Shown here: positions 43,393-53,819 of the stretch, piece by piece | Numbering within the stretch: position 1 is the first letter of the stretch | Layout: each line of letters opens with the position of its first letter | Notes under the pieces: generated by a model | The model's input: the letters and a program-made list of their open reading frames with translations, nothing else | The model's database searches: none | What the model was told of the DNA's origin: nothing | Program-made: the position numbers and the translations under genes | Origin: Thalassolituus sp034111725 | GTDB taxonomy: Bacteria > Pseudomonadota > Gammaproteobacteria > Pseudomonadales > Oceanobacteraceae | Length of the DNA: 59,923 bases | Reading direction: 5' to 3' | Assembly: GCF_034111725.1 (NCBI RefSeq) | Contig: NZ_JAWUWR010000038.1 | Location: forward strand, 1-59,923

Positions 43393-44419
43393 GAGTTTCT
43401 ACCCAATGTTGTTTTACGCTCTGAACCAACTGCAATGCAAGCTGGTAAGGCGTTCCTATAAATGTCACTCGTCCGGTGCCTATTGCACTTTCAGGCATGG
43501 AGCCACTGGCACAATTTTCTGGGGTCTGTACCCATATATTTTCACAGCCACTTAAACCTAATACCGCTTCAGAACCGTCACTGCCCATTCCACTAAATAA
43601 AATACAATTAAATCTGTGCTGATAATGAGCATGGAGGTTAATCAATACCTGATCGATAGAAGGGCCATAAGGGCCTGGCCAAGCTTTGCCTAGTGTCTGG
43701 CATATGCCAGACGCTAGTATTTGAAATTCGTCTTCTATGGGTGCGACAAGTACATCACCAATCTGCAATTGCAGGCCGTTTTCAAAGTTACGCACATTGT
43801 ACTGCCCATGACGACCGACAGCTGAACACAACGCATGCTCAAAACGAGGGTCAATATGCTGAGCATAAACAAATGCAATCGGCAGTCCGCTAGGCAAAGC
43901 ATCTAAAAATTGCTTCACTGCCTCGGGGCCACCAATAGATGCACCCAATACCCATATTTGCAAAGGCTCCTGCGAGTCTGTGCGGGTTAGTACGTCTGGC
44001 AGTGGGATCGCTGGCAAAGCAGAATTAACGTTGTTTATGTCTTTCGCTGGCGCTCGATCCATCAAGATATCATCGGCACTTGCACCCAACGCTGGAGCGT
44101 GTGTAAGTTCACGCAGCTTGCAGAGCAGTCGCTTTTCCCAGCGCAGAAAGGTCGGGCAGCTTTTTTGCGGCGCTCGTTCCATTCCTATTAACACTGGGAT
44201 ATGACCATCTAACAGATGTTCGAGCCAATCGAGTGAATCGCCGTCTTCATAAATATCAACAAGCCATACATCGGTTTCTACCGTATGCAGTTGTAAATCA
44301 CCGATGCGGTTGGGTTGCAGGTTAAATACCACCTTAAACCCCAATCGCACCAGCGTGTCGTTAAGCAGGTGCTGCTGCAGCCGGTCATCGGCTATTATGG
44401 CAACCCGCGACAATGACAT
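43319..44419 (-). CDS. chpB: ChpB, CheB-type receptor methylesterase
   Basis: A 366-aa protein. The C-terminal two-thirds is a CheB methylesterase domain with the catalytic Ser in VLGASIGGPEAVKQFLDALP, the His in VYAQHIDPRFEHAL, and FSGMGSDGSEAVLGL. It removes methyl groups from PilJ glutamates. The N-terminal 110 residues look like a degenerate receiver (IIADDRLQQHLL, VWLVDIYEDGDSLDWL), as the usual Thr/Ser-Lys switch is not evident. Its ATG directly abuts the chpA stop. Confidence 0.9.
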   Translation of the reverse strand: MSLSRVAIIADDRLQQHLLNDTLVRLGFKVVFNLQPNRIGDLQLHTVETDVWLVDIYEDGDSLDWLEHLLDGHIPVLIGMERAPQKSCPTFLRWEKRLLCKLRELTHAPALGASADDILMDRAPAKDINNVNSALPAIPLPDVLTRTDSQEPLQIWVLGASIGGPEAVKQFLDALPSGLPIAFVYAQHIDPRFEHALCSAVGRHGQYNVRNFENGLQLQIGDVLVAPIEDEFQILASGICQTLGKAWPGPYGPSIDQVLINLHAHYQHRFNCILFSGMGSDGSEAVLGLSGCENIWVQTPENCASGSMPESAIGTGRVTFIGTPYQLALQLVQSVKQHWVETHDTSRNNHSGKEHPSRLPTGSTQR

Positions 44420-47400
44420 TTAAGCGTCCTCGTTCCCCAAGAATGAATTAATACACGCTAACAAACGGTCTTCTTGGAACGGCTTACCTAGATATTCATT
44501 CACACCAATACTCATGGCCCGCTCGCGGTGTTTATCACCAGTACGAGAGGTAATCATAATAATCGGAATGTCTTTTAATCGAGCATCGTGGCGTACGAGA
44601 GACGCAACCTCGAAACCATCCATGCGCGGCATTTCGATATCCAGCAACATCACGTCTGGACGATGATCTTGCAATGTTTCCATCGCATGGACACCGTCTT
44701 TAGCCGTGAACACTTCCATTCCATGACGTTCAAGTAAGCGAGTCGTTACCTTACGTACAGTCACCGAGTCATCGACAACCAAGACGCGTGGTAAACGACG
44801 CTCTTGTTCGTGGCGACGTTCAGCTTCTTGCATATCGAGTGCTTTAGCGCGTTGATATTCCAAACTTGATTGAGTACGAATCATGGCTGGCAAATCAAGA
44901 ATGATAACAACGCTACCATCCCCCAGAATGGTGCCGCCCGAAATACCCATCACGCTAGCAAACTGCGGACCTAAGCTCTTTACAACAATTTCACGCGAAC
45001 CCAGCAGTGAATCGACTTGTAAGGCAAAAGGCACTGAGCCGCGGATTAACAACAGTGGTAGCGGTAAATGCTGAGCCGTTACTTTCGGTTGAGCTTCAAC
45101 ATCGAGCATCGCACCCAAATAATCCAAACGATAGTCGTTGCCAGCGTATTCAAAACGGCGCTCGCTAACGGGCTGTTCGTACAAGCTTTGCAGCTCTGCC
45201 ACAGAAGCGCGCACGATACCTTGGATGTTGTTTAACGGTACGGCATATAAGTCATCACCAACGCGAACCATCAAGGCGCGATTTACCGATACGGTAAATG
45301 GCAGGCGAACTTCAAACTCGGTACCAATACCTGGATTGGAGCGAATCTCAACGCTACCACCCATTTGTTTAATTTCACTGCTGACGACGTCCATACCAAC
45401 ACCGCGACCAGAAATCTGAGTCACGACTTCTGCCGTTGAGAAGCCTGGCTGCAAAATAAATTGCATCACTTCTTCTTCGGTCAAACGGGCATCCGGCGTG
45501 GTCATTCCACGCTCAATAGCTTTACGACGAACGGCTTCTAAGTTGATACCTTTACCGTCATCACGCATGGTAAGAACGACATCACCGCCATCGCGGCGAA
45601 TGTCGAGTTCAATGCTACCTTGTGCATCTTTACCGGATTGAAGGCGCTGTTCTGTGTGCTCAATACCATGATCGACGGCGTTACGAACCATATGTTCCAA
45701 AGGCGAGATCATGCGCTCAAGAATAGTGCGGTCCATTTCGCCTTCAGCGTTATAAACACGCAAATCAACCTGTTTGTTCAGCTCTAGGCTTACCTGACGC
45801 ACGATACGACGTAGACGTGGCACCAAGCGCTGGAACGGCACCATGCGCGTTTTCATCAAGCCTTCTTGTAGCTCGGTATTCACACGGCTTTGTTGCAACA
45901 ATAAGGTTTCAGCGTCGCGAGTTTTATGTGTGAGTGTGTCTTTCAGGTCGATCAAATCCGACGCCGATTCCATTAGCGCTCGCGACAACTGCTGCATCGA
46001 CGAGTAGCGGTCCATTTCTAACGGATCGAAATCATCATAGTTAGGACCTTGACGCTCTTGACGGAATAGCACTTGCGCTTCGGTTTCTTGATCAAGACGA
46101 CGTAACTGGTCGCGTAAACGCTCCAACGTCATATCCATATCGCCAAGCGTATGGGAAAAGTCGCTAACTTGCTGTTCCAAACGTCCACGACCAATCGCGG
46201 TTTCACCGGCAAGGTTAACCAAGTTATCAAGTAGATCTGCGGAGACTTTAACTAATTCAGTTGGTGCTTTACGTTGACTGTTCGCAGGGCTAGCAACCGC
46301 TTGAGCGGGTACTTTTGGCTGCTCACGACGTAATGGCAATACGTTGGAAGGCTTACTTTCAACCAGCGGTACTAAAGACTGCTCGCCAGTATCAACGTCA
46401 CCATCGACAACTGCGGTATCGATAATATCGTCAGAGGTATTCTCTTCCACTTCGGCTACTGGCATTTCGTCAGCAACTTCAATTAAACGATCACCAGAGT
46501 CATGTGCAAGTGCGCCTTCGCCATTCAACATGGCAGCCAAAGCTTCAATGCGCACCACGATGGCGTCATGACGCTGGTAAGCGTGTTTAAAGAAAGCGTC
46601 ATCACAACGGGCGTTGCGGTCTAACGCTTTCTGAATATCGGACTCGAAATCATGCGCAAGATCGCCGATATCCTTTAACCCAGATAGACGCGCGCCACCT
46701 TTGAGAGTGTGAAGTACACGTTGCGCTTCATCGGCTCCCGCACGGGAATCCGGTTCTTGTTCCCAATGATGCAAGGCGCGGTCAAGTGCTTCTTGTAGCT
46801 CACCCGCTTCTTCTAGAAAAATCTCAAGGATTTCACGATCAGCGTCATCGGCAGATTCAGAATGCACTGCGTCTTTCGCCATCGATTGAGGTACATACTC
46901 TGCAAAAGCTTCGGGCGTAGATACCGTCAAATAGCTATGAACTTCGGCGATCAACGCCGCTGCATCATCGGGTAAATCCCCACGACGCACTGCTTGCAAC
47001 TGCTCAGCAAGGGTATCGTGAGCGCGCTGCAATAATGGGAATGTTGCTTCGTCGCGTTCAAGAACACCGTCATTCAAACGTTCGTACAGCGTTTCTAATT
47101 CATGACACAGAGCCGCTATTTCTGGCAGCTCCGCCATGCGCGCACCACCTTTCATGGTATGCAATTCACGCTGCAATTGCGCGACAGGTAGCAAGTTATC
47201 CGGCGACTGCTGCCAATTCTGTAAAACAGACTCTATGGTTTCTGATATTTCATCAGCTTCTTCCAAGAAGATATCGAGAATAAGATCGTCTTCTTCTTCC
47301 TCACGATCAACCTGCTCTTCCGAGCTAGTAACTTCAGGGAGCCACTCAACTTCTGCTGACTCAGGTTCTAGCGCGGCAATGTCGTCTTCTAATGAGTCAA

Positions 47401-50400
47401 TCGCATCATTAACAGGTAACACCTCAATGACGGCTTCAGATTCATCTTCACCATCGGTCTCATCGAACTCAAAATCACCAGATGGAACAAAAGAGGGAGT
47501 CGTGATGACATTTAGCGGCCATTCATGCAAGCGACTCAGTGTTTCGGTTGCTGCTGGAATATCTTGACCAGCGGCCAAGCAATCCATCATACCCAACAAT
47601 TCCTCATGGGCATTGGTAGCAAAATCAATCAACTCTTCAGACGGAGGGACGTCCTGTTCGCGAATGTTGATATAAAATTCTTCTAGGCCTTCTGTTAACG
47701 CCTGAACCATAGGCAATTCAGCTTCTTGAGCGCCTTGCGCTACAGAACCTAGATCATCAATCATTGCCGATAAGATCGAAGCATCGGCCGTGATTTGCCA
47801 ACGCTGCAACAGGTCTTCCGCTTCTAGTAACGAATCCATACCACCGGATAAAAAACGCGCAATCGCTTCAGGATTAGGTGTCTGTGGATTTTGTTCATCC
47901 TGCAATGGTTTAAGCAGAGTCTGCTCTAGCTTACGTAAATGCTTTTGCAGCTTTTTAGAGCCATCAATGCTAGTTAGTGTTGCCAACTGCCCAGGTGATA
48001 ACACACTGCGTAAAACCGCTTCACCTTGCTCTAAGACATCAATTAACGCGGTACAATTCTTCGCCTGATAAGCACGTAATTCTTTAACCAACCGCTCCAT
48101 TGGCGACGCTATGTCTGCAAATGCTGTTAAGCCCGCCATGTGAGCACTGCCCTTCAAGGTATGAAGAGCACGCTGGAGATCATCGCTGATAGGATTTAAA
48201 AAATCGTTATCCCACGAGTCACGAATAAAGGCATTTACAGTCGCCAGATGAACTTCTGCTTCACCAATAAATATATCGATAAGCGCTAAATCATCTTCGT
48301 CTAACTCTCGAGCAGACGTATCAAACTCTTCGAATTCGTCGCCGCCTTCTTCTGCTACTTCCGCCAATGCAATTGCGCCGACAATCGGCAAGTCACTAGC
48401 GTCTTCGCCTTTGGCGATTGCGAAAGCGAAATCCATCAAAGGTTGCGGATCGATAGAGGGCGCTTGCTGCAAACGGAAATCTTCAACTAATCCTGGAAGC
48501 AAAGTAATGACATGATCAACCAAGGCTAACAGCGGAGCGGATATTTCGATCGTTTCGTCCAATACACGATTGAACATATTTTCAATCGACCAAGACAGCT
48601 CGCCAATATCCATCGCGCGGACCATACGACCACTGCCCTTTAGGGTATGGAAAGCGCGACGTACTGTACTTAGCGCTTCCTGATCATCATTTTGGGCGCT
48701 AAAAGTAGGCCAGCTGTCATTTAAGGTTTCGATAACCTCGGCGGCTTCTTCCAAAAAGACTTCGATGATCTCTTCATCGATTAAATCATCGTCTTCGTCA
48801 CTTTGAGTCACGACCGAAGTAGCACCCAAAGGTGTCTCGGCATTCGCTTCAACAACCTCGATCTCTTCTACGTCATCGCTATCTGTAAGTTCAAGGACCG
48901 GCGCTAAATCTTCTAATTCAATCGTTTCTTCGTCGTTATCGGCATCTAAGCCAAATGCATCGTTATCATTCTCTGCCTCGTCTTCGGCATCCAATGCATC
49001 GTTAAATGAAGTCACCTCAATGCTGTCATCAACGCTATTAGCGCTGGTAAAAACATCATTTAATAATTCACTACCCGCATCCTCAGTCGAATCGCCGTCA
49101 CGAACTAAATCGGCTGACAACATCAAATGGCCCAACGCATTTTCAACGCGAGTCAGCAACTGATCATCCGTGCCTTCTGCAACATCGGCATAACGTTCAA
49201 GATAGTATTCGGTTCCACTTAGTACTTCGGCCAGCAAATCCATCAACTGCCAATCTTGCTTCGGCGAAGCAACCAGCAGCGCTTGCTCTACAAACGTTGC
49301 CAACTCCGCCAATACCGCTGCAACTCGAGGCAGAGGTATCATATTTATTGAACCTTCAGTGCTATGCAGCAAGCTCGGCACTGCAGATAACTCTGCAGGC
49401 GACCATTGATGCGCGATAAAGGCAACAATCGCATCCTTAATCTGTTCAATAACGTTGCGAGCTTCACGTAGAACGGCTTTTTGCGCGTCCGACATAGCAC
49501 TATCGCTTGGCGTGCTATTTAAATCACCAGCACGTTGCATACCACTCAGCGTTGCTTCGACGTAGAGCAAGGCTCCCGCAACATCCAATAATGCATCATC
49601 GCTTGCATCGTCGTTTTCAAGAAGGACTAAGATAGCTTGCTCTTGTTCCTGCATCACCTTACGCGGCATCCCCAAACCAAGCATACCCATAGTGTCGGCA
49701 ATCTGCTTGATACTCACGCGAACATCGTTAAGTACTGGCACACGCTCTTGCGAACCGCGCACCAATAAATCTAAGCGTTCTTTAATGGCATTAATTTCAT
49801 CAATTAAAGCAGTAAGCGCGCTACCAATCGCATCTGAACCAGGGCCAGCGAACGCATCACGTTCGTGCTGTAGCTCGTCTTCAGTCGGTAAGGAATCGTG
49901 TAATTCAAAGCGCTTCTGAACCAAACGAATAGCATCGCCGCGAGTATCTGTGCGTGCCACATAAAACAATAAATTCTTTAGTAAATCGTCAGCAGGTGGT
50001 CGATTAAGTGCAGACGCCCCTTCATCGACGGCCTGCTTCAATACTTGATCCAACTGGCGCAACAGAACTTTGGCACTTTTTGGTAAACTATCCTGACGCA
50101 TCAGCCATTCACTAAACGCCAAAGCGGGTAACCAGATAACACCTTGCGGCGTTCCGCCTAACGCTTTATTCAAACGCGCAAATAGCTTATTCAGATAATG
50201 ACGAGCGAGATCGGGTTCGCGATTTTGCAACAGCTGCAAAGTTGCAGCCTGCATCATTTGGCGGGTCTTACGCAGCCATTGCGAAAAATTGCCGGCATCA
50301 AATGCGGCTAACTGCTCAGCCGATAAAATAGGATTGTGAGCAATAACGGGGGTAAACAATGAGGTTTCAGACAGAAAGTTTTCACCGCGAGTGGAGCGCA

Positions 50401-50764
50401 GTTCATTCAAAATTGGTAACAAGACAACCGGTAAATCACGTCGACCAATCTTAACGTGCTCAAGGTAATGCGGCAGCTGGATAATAGCCTGCATCAATAC
50501 CTCTAAGCCGTCTTGTTCATGACTGAGTGCGCCAGACGCTAGATCACTTGCTACCGCTTCCATTTCTTCGGCCAGCAATGCAGCGCCATAGAATTCAACC
50601 ATCTGCAGCGTGCCGTGCACTTGGTGCAGGTAGCTTAAACAGAAACTCAAACGGCTCTTGTCTTGGGGCTGCTCTACATACAATTCTAACGCTTGCTGCG
50701 CCTGTTGCAGAGTTTCTTTGATTTCCCCTTTTACCCATTCCAGGGCGATGTAGTCCTGACTCAT
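44420..50764 (-). CDS. chpA: ChpA, multi-Hpt chemotaxis kinase of twitching motility
   Basis: A 2114-aa CheA-like hybrid kinase. Numbered from the ATG at 50764, Hpt-type motifs are visible at H47 (HQVHGTLQM, Lys replaced), H467 (HSTEGSINM), H706 (HTLKGSGRM), H868 (HTLKGSAHM), H1202 (HTMKGGARM) and H1352 (HTLKGGARL), with acidic linkers between. The CheA core follows: dimerisation helices (LVNLAGETAIGRGRLEQQV), the ATPase boxes (HMVRNAVDHGIEH, DDGKGIN, GRGVGMDVVS) and a CheW domain. A C-terminal receiver has phospho-acceptor D2042. The ATG overlaps the pilK stop (ATGA) with GGAGAG upstream. It is about 360 residues shorter than P. aeruginosa ChpA. It phosphorylates PilG and PilH. Confidence 0.95.
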   Translation of the reverse strand: MSQDYIALEWVKGEIKETLQQAQQALELYVEQPQDKSRLSFCLSYLHQVHGTLQMVEFYGAALLAEEMEAVASDLASGALSHEQDGLEVLMQAIIQLPHYLEHVKIGRRDLPVVLLPILNELRSTRGENFLSETSLFTPVIAHNPILSAEQLAAFDAGNFSQWLRKTRQMMQAATLQLLQNREPDLARHYLNKLFARLNKALGGTPQGVIWLPALAFSEWLMRQDSLPKSAKVLLRQLDQVLKQAVDEGASALNRPPADDLLKNLLFYVARTDTRGDAIRLVQKRFELHDSLPTEDELQHERDAFAGPGSDAIGSALTALIDEINAIKERLDLLVRGSQERVPVLNDVRVSIKQIADTMGMLGLGMPRKVMQEQEQAILVLLENDDASDDALLDVAGALLYVEATLSGMQRAGDLNSTPSDSAMSDAQKAVLREARNVIEQIKDAIVAFIAHQWSPAELSAVPSLLHSTEGSINMIPLPRVAAVLAELATFVEQALLVASPKQDWQLMDLLAEVLSGTEYYLERYADVAEGTDDQLLTRVENALGHLMLSADLVRDGDSTEDAGSELLNDVFTSANSVDDSIEVTSFNDALDAEDEAENDNDAFGLDADNDEETIELEDLAPVLELTDSDDVEEIEVVEANAETPLGATSVVTQSDEDDDLIDEEIIEVFLEEAAEVIETLNDSWPTFSAQNDDQEALSTVRRAFHTLKGSGRMVRAMDIGELSWSIENMFNRVLDETIEISAPLLALVDHVITLLPGLVEDFRLQQAPSIDPQPLMDFAFAIAKGEDASDLPIVGAIALAEVAEEGGDEFEEFDTSARELDEDDLALIDIFIGEAEVHLATVNAFIRDSWDNDFLNPISDDLQRALHTLKGSAHMAGLTAFADIASPMERLVKELRAYQAKNCTALIDVLEQGEAVLRSVLSPGQLATLTSIDGSKKLQKHLRKLEQTLLKPLQDEQNPQTPNPEAIARFLSGGMDSLLEAEDLLQRWQITADASILSAMIDDLGSVAQGAQEAELPMVQALTEGLEEFYINIREQDVPPSEELIDFATNAHEELLGMMDCLAAGQDIPAATETLSRLHEWPLNVITTPSFVPSGDFEFDETDGEDESEAVIEVLPVNDAIDSLEDDIAALEPESAEVEWLPEVTSSEEQVDREEEEDDLILDIFLEEADEISETIESVLQNWQQSPDNLLPVAQLQRELHTMKGGARMAELPEIAALCHELETLYERLNDGVLERDEATFPLLQRAHDTLAEQLQAVRRGDLPDDAAALIAEVHSYLTVSTPEAFAEYVPQSMAKDAVHSESADDADREILEIFLEEAGELQEALDRALHHWEQEPDSRAGADEAQRVLHTLKGGARLSGLKDIGDLAHDFESDIQKALDRNARCDDAFFKHAYQRHDAIVVRIEALAAMLNGEGALAHDSGDRLIEVADEMPVAEVEENTSDDIIDTAVVDGDVDTGEQSLVPLVESKPSNVLPLRREQPKVPAQAVASPANSQRKAPTELVKVSADLLDNLVNLAGETAIGRGRLEQQVSDFSHTLGDMDMTLERLRDQLRRLDQETEAQVLFRQERQGPNYDDFDPLEMDRYSSMQQLSRALMESASDLIDLKDTLTHKTRDAETLLLQQSRVNTELQEGLMKTRMVPFQRLVPRLRRIVRQVSLELNKQVDLRVYNAEGEMDRTILERMISPLEHMVRNAVDHGIEHTEQRLQSGKDAQGSIELDIRRDGGDVVLTMRDDGKGINLEAVRRKAIERGMTTPDARLTEEEVMQFILQPGFSTAEVVTQISGRGVGMDVVSSEIKQMGGSVEIRSNPGIGTEFEVRLPFTVSVNRALMVRVGDDLYAVPLNNIQGIVRASVAELQSLYEQPVSERRFEYAGNDYRLDYLGAMLDVEAQPKVTAQHLPLPLLLIRGSVPFALQVDSLLGSREIVVKSLGPQFASVMGISGGTILGDGSVVIILDLPAMIRTQSSLEYQRAKALDMQEAERRHEQERRLPRVLVVDDSVTVRKVTTRLLERHGMEVFTAKDGVHAMETLQDHRPDVMLLDIEMPRMDGFEVASLVRHDARLKDIPIIMITSRTGDKHRERAMSIGVNEYLGKPFQEDRLLACINSFLGNEDA

Positions 50765-51654
50765 CGCCTTGCGCTCTCCCATGACGAGTTCGATTGCTTA
50801 CGCACAAAGGCCGATACGCGGCTGCTGTGTACCTGTTCTAATAACGGATGTTGCCAGTCCACCATTTCCCCCAGACCGATGACCAATAAGCCACCGGGAG
50901 CAAGGCGCTGAGCCAGCGCATCAAGAATTTCTCGGCGCCGCCAGCGACGAAAGTAAATCAGCACGTTTTGACAGTAGATAATGTGCTGAGATTGCAGCGG
51001 ACAGCTCTTGAGATTAAGAATATTGACCTGACTGAAACAGCAGCGCGAGCGCAACCGTTCAGCGATCTGAAATTTTTTCGCATTTTGACCTGCAATCACA
51101 TGATCGCGGTATAGTTCTGGAATTCGCTCTAACGCACGAATTGAATAAACGCCAGCTCGTGCCTTACGCAAAACTATGGTCGATATGTCTGTGCCAGTAA
51201 CCGCATAGCACCCACCAAAAGGTTCTAATAAACGCTCAGCTAGCATCGACAAACTGTAAGCCTCTTCCCCAGAAGAACAGCCAACACTCCACAATCCCAC
51301 GGTCTGACCGGATTGTTGCAAGCTAGGTGCATGAGCTTGTAAGTACTCCTCAACCAAAGCAAAAGCATCTGGATCACGGAAAAAACGTGTTTCTTGCACG
51401 GTTAAACGATCAACCAAAACACTCCATTCCATGACGCCGGCTGGACCATCAAGCAGCATCTGATAGTACGCATCGTAATCTCGACAACCGACTTCGAGCA
51501 TGCGCAAACCTAGACTTGTCTGCAAAAATGAGCGGCGCTGAATTGGCATGCACATACCCGTTCGTTCTTCTAGCAATGCTTGCCAGCGAACGAACTGCTG
51601 GTCATCCAGTTCAGGGACAGTACTCAAACCTATCGTGCGTAACGGCTGATTCAT
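50761..51654 (-). CDS. pilK: PilK, CheR-type chemoreceptor methyltransferase
   Basis: A 297-aa SAM-dependent methyltransferase for the PilJ receptor. It has the CheR N-terminal helices (LLEERTGMCMPIQRRSFLQT), the sequence VQETRFFRDPDAF, the SAM-binding GLWSVGCSSGEEAYSLSMLA, TGTDISTIVLRKAR and QNVLIYFRRWRRREIL. It lies 27 bases after pilJ and overlaps chpA by 4 bases. PilK and ChpB together give the system adaptation. Confidence 0.95.
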   Translation of the reverse strand: MNQPLRTIGLSTVPELDDQQFVRWQALLEERTGMCMPIQRRSFLQTSLGLRMLEVGCRDYDAYYQMLLDGPAGVMEWSVLVDRLTVQETRFFRDPDAFALVEEYLQAHAPSLQQSGQTVGLWSVGCSSGEEAYSLSMLAERLLEPFGGCYAVTGTDISTIVLRKARAGVYSIRALERIPELYRDHVIAGQNAKKFQIAERLRSRCCFSQVNILNLKSCPLQSQHIIYCQNVLIYFRRWRRREILDALAQRLAPGGLLVIGLGEMVDWQHPLLEQVHSSRVSAFVRKQSNSSWESARR

Positions 51655-51681
51655 AGGCGTTCATCCGCCGCTAGAAGCGCG

Positions 51682-53739
51682 TTACAGCGCTTCTCGCTCG
51701 CCCAAGTCAAAGTCGGAAGCCTCTGGCAGCTTAAAGCCTGCCACTGATTCACGTAGCATGTTCGCCATTTCAGCAAGGTTACCAATCGAACGTGCCGTTG
51801 CAGTGGTACCGGCAGACGTTTGCGAGGTAATTTCTTGAATAACATTCATCGTATTCGAAATATGACCCGCAGACGAAGCCTGCTGACGCGCGGCGTTAGA
51901 GATGTTTTGAATCAATTCCGCAAGGTTCTTCGATACGGTTTCAATTTCTTCAAGAGCAACACCCGCATCTTGCGCTAGGCGTGCACCACGCACCACTTCC
52001 GTCGTGGTTTGTTCCATCGAGATAACGGCTTCGTTGGTATCGTTCTGAATCGTCTTAACCAGAGCTTCAATCTGCTTGGTTGCCGCAGCTGAACGTTCTG
52101 CTAGACGCTGAACTTCGTCCGCAACTACCGCGAAGCCTCGACCCGCATCACCAGCCATCGAAGCCTGAATAGCGGCGTTCAACGACAGAATGTTGGTTTG
52201 GTCAGCAATATCAGTAATCAAAGAGATGATGTCACCAATCTCCTGTGACGATTCACCCAGACGTTTAATACGTTTAGACGTTTCTTGAATCTGCTCACGG
52301 ATGTTATCCATGCCGTTGATGGTCGCTTGTACCACTTCAGCACCTTTATTCGCGATCGCAACCGACCGCTCCGCAACCGCAGACGATTCAGAGGCGTTCG
52401 CCGATACTTGGTCAATCGACACCGCCATTTCGTTAATCGCAGCAGAAGCACCGGCAATCTCTTGCGCTTGGTGTTCAGATGCTTCAGCCAAATGCATTGC
52501 CGTTGCCTGTGTTTCTTGTGCCGCTGACGATACCTGTACCGCGGTTTCGTTGATCGCAGATACCAACGAGCGCATCTGATCGATGGCGTAGTTGATCGCG
52601 TCAGCAATCGCACCCGTGAAATCTTCGGTTACCGTTGCAGAAGCCGCCAAATCACCATCTGCAAGATCGGCAATTTCATCGAGAAGACGTAAAATCGCGA
52701 CTTGGTTTTGGTCACTCTGACGTTGCGTATCTTCTTGATTACGGCGCGTTTCACGAATAGACACAGCACCCATGCCCACTAAAGACATCAAGGCTAAGAA
52801 AGCGGCTAAGTAACCGATCAACTGCAAACGTCCGCGCTGTTCAGCATTACTTTGAATGGTTTCAGTCAAAGTCGATGTTTGCTCTAACAGAGTCTGAGAA
52901 TCACGGAAGATGCTATCCGATGCTTCACGCACCTGAAATAATTCTGGCGAAGTTTCCAAAATCTCATCCACCGAACCCGATACAAATTCAAACAACTCAG
53001 CAACTTCGGCTAAAGCGTAGATAGCTTCTTCGTTGGTGACTTGTGAAATGTTCATGGCAATATTGCCTTGAATCATACCGTTTAATACCCGACCGAATAA
53101 CGACGCATCTCGACCGAAAGCATCCGCAGCCATTACCGCATCTTCACCACCAGTAAGTACTTTGTTGACCGAACGTACAATACGCTCAGCTAACCAAGAC
53201 TGACGCTGAGCAACTGCAACCTGCTCGGCCGGAGCACCACTATCGAGGAGTAGCTCTACAATCTCGTCATACTCAACCTGCAACTGCGGAATTGTTTCTG
53301 CCAGTGTTGCCGCAACTTCGTGCAACGACAGAATAATTTCTTGTGATCGAATAATTTGGTCAGCGTTACCTTGTACAGTTTCCCATACACCTTGCACGCC
53401 GGTCATAGTGGCTACTTCTGCTGCCGGTAAATTATTCGCCGTATCACCCTTGGTTAAATAAACCCAACGAGTCGCAAACTTATCACGCGCTTCACGTAAT
53501 TGACCGAAGGCGTCTTCTTTACCGCCCGCTGCTTCCACCGCGTTTTTAGCCAATTCCTGAGACAGTACTCGCAATTCACCTGCGTGTTCGATGTACTGTT
53601 CATCACGATCCGCCAGAATGTTTACCCAGACGGTGATACCAACGAACACCCCCAGAAAAACCACCAGCAGGGCCGCCAGAATACTATTTGCCCGGTTACT
53701 GAACGCTGTTGAATTAGCGCTACTTGTATTTCCGCTCAT
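51682..53739 (-). CDS. pilJ: PilJ, twitching-motility chemoreceptor
   Basis: A 685-aa methyl-accepting chemotaxis protein, about the length of P. aeruginosa PilJ. It has an N-terminal membrane span (about 17-42), a long helical periplasmic domain of the PilJ type (about 43-300), a second span (about 305-328), a HAMP-like linker (DGDLAASATVTED), and the cytoplasmic hairpin with tip DIADQTNILSLNAAIQASMA and GRGFAVVADEVQRLAERS. In P. aeruginosa it detects pilus state or surface contact. GGAGAGGA precedes the ATG. Confidence 0.96.
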   Translation of the reverse strand: MSGNTSSANSTAFSNRANSILAALLVVFLGVFVGITVWVNILADRDEQYIEHAGELRVLSQELAKNAVEAAGGKEDAFGQLREARDKFATRWVYLTKGDTANNLPAAEVATMTGVQGVWETVQGNADQIIRSQEIILSLHEVAATLAETIPQLQVEYDEIVELLLDSGAPAEQVAVAQRQSWLAERIVRSVNKVLTGGEDAVMAADAFGRDASLFGRVLNGMIQGNIAMNISQVTNEEAIYALAEVAELFEFVSGSVDEILETSPELFQVREASDSIFRDSQTLLEQTSTLTETIQSNAEQRGRLQLIGYLAAFLALMSLVGMGAVSIRETRRNQEDTQRQSDQNQVAILRLLDEIADLADGDLAASATVTEDFTGAIADAINYAIDQMRSLVSAINETAVQVSSAAQETQATAMHLAEASEHQAQEIAGASAAINEMAVSIDQVSANASESSAVAERSVAIANKGAEVVQATINGMDNIREQIQETSKRIKRLGESSQEIGDIISLITDIADQTNILSLNAAIQASMAGDAGRGFAVVADEVQRLAERSAAATKQIEALVKTIQNDTNEAVISMEQTTTEVVRGARLAQDAGVALEEIETVSKNLAELIQNISNAARQQASSAGHISNTMNVIQEITSQTSAGTTATARSIGNLAEMANMLRESVAGFKLPEASDFDLGEREAL

Positions 53740-53819
53740 GCCGTCCTCTCCAACTCACTGCATGCATTTCATTTATATCTGCCTTAAAGAAGGCAGGTTT
53801 ATTCTTGTTTTAACCGAAT

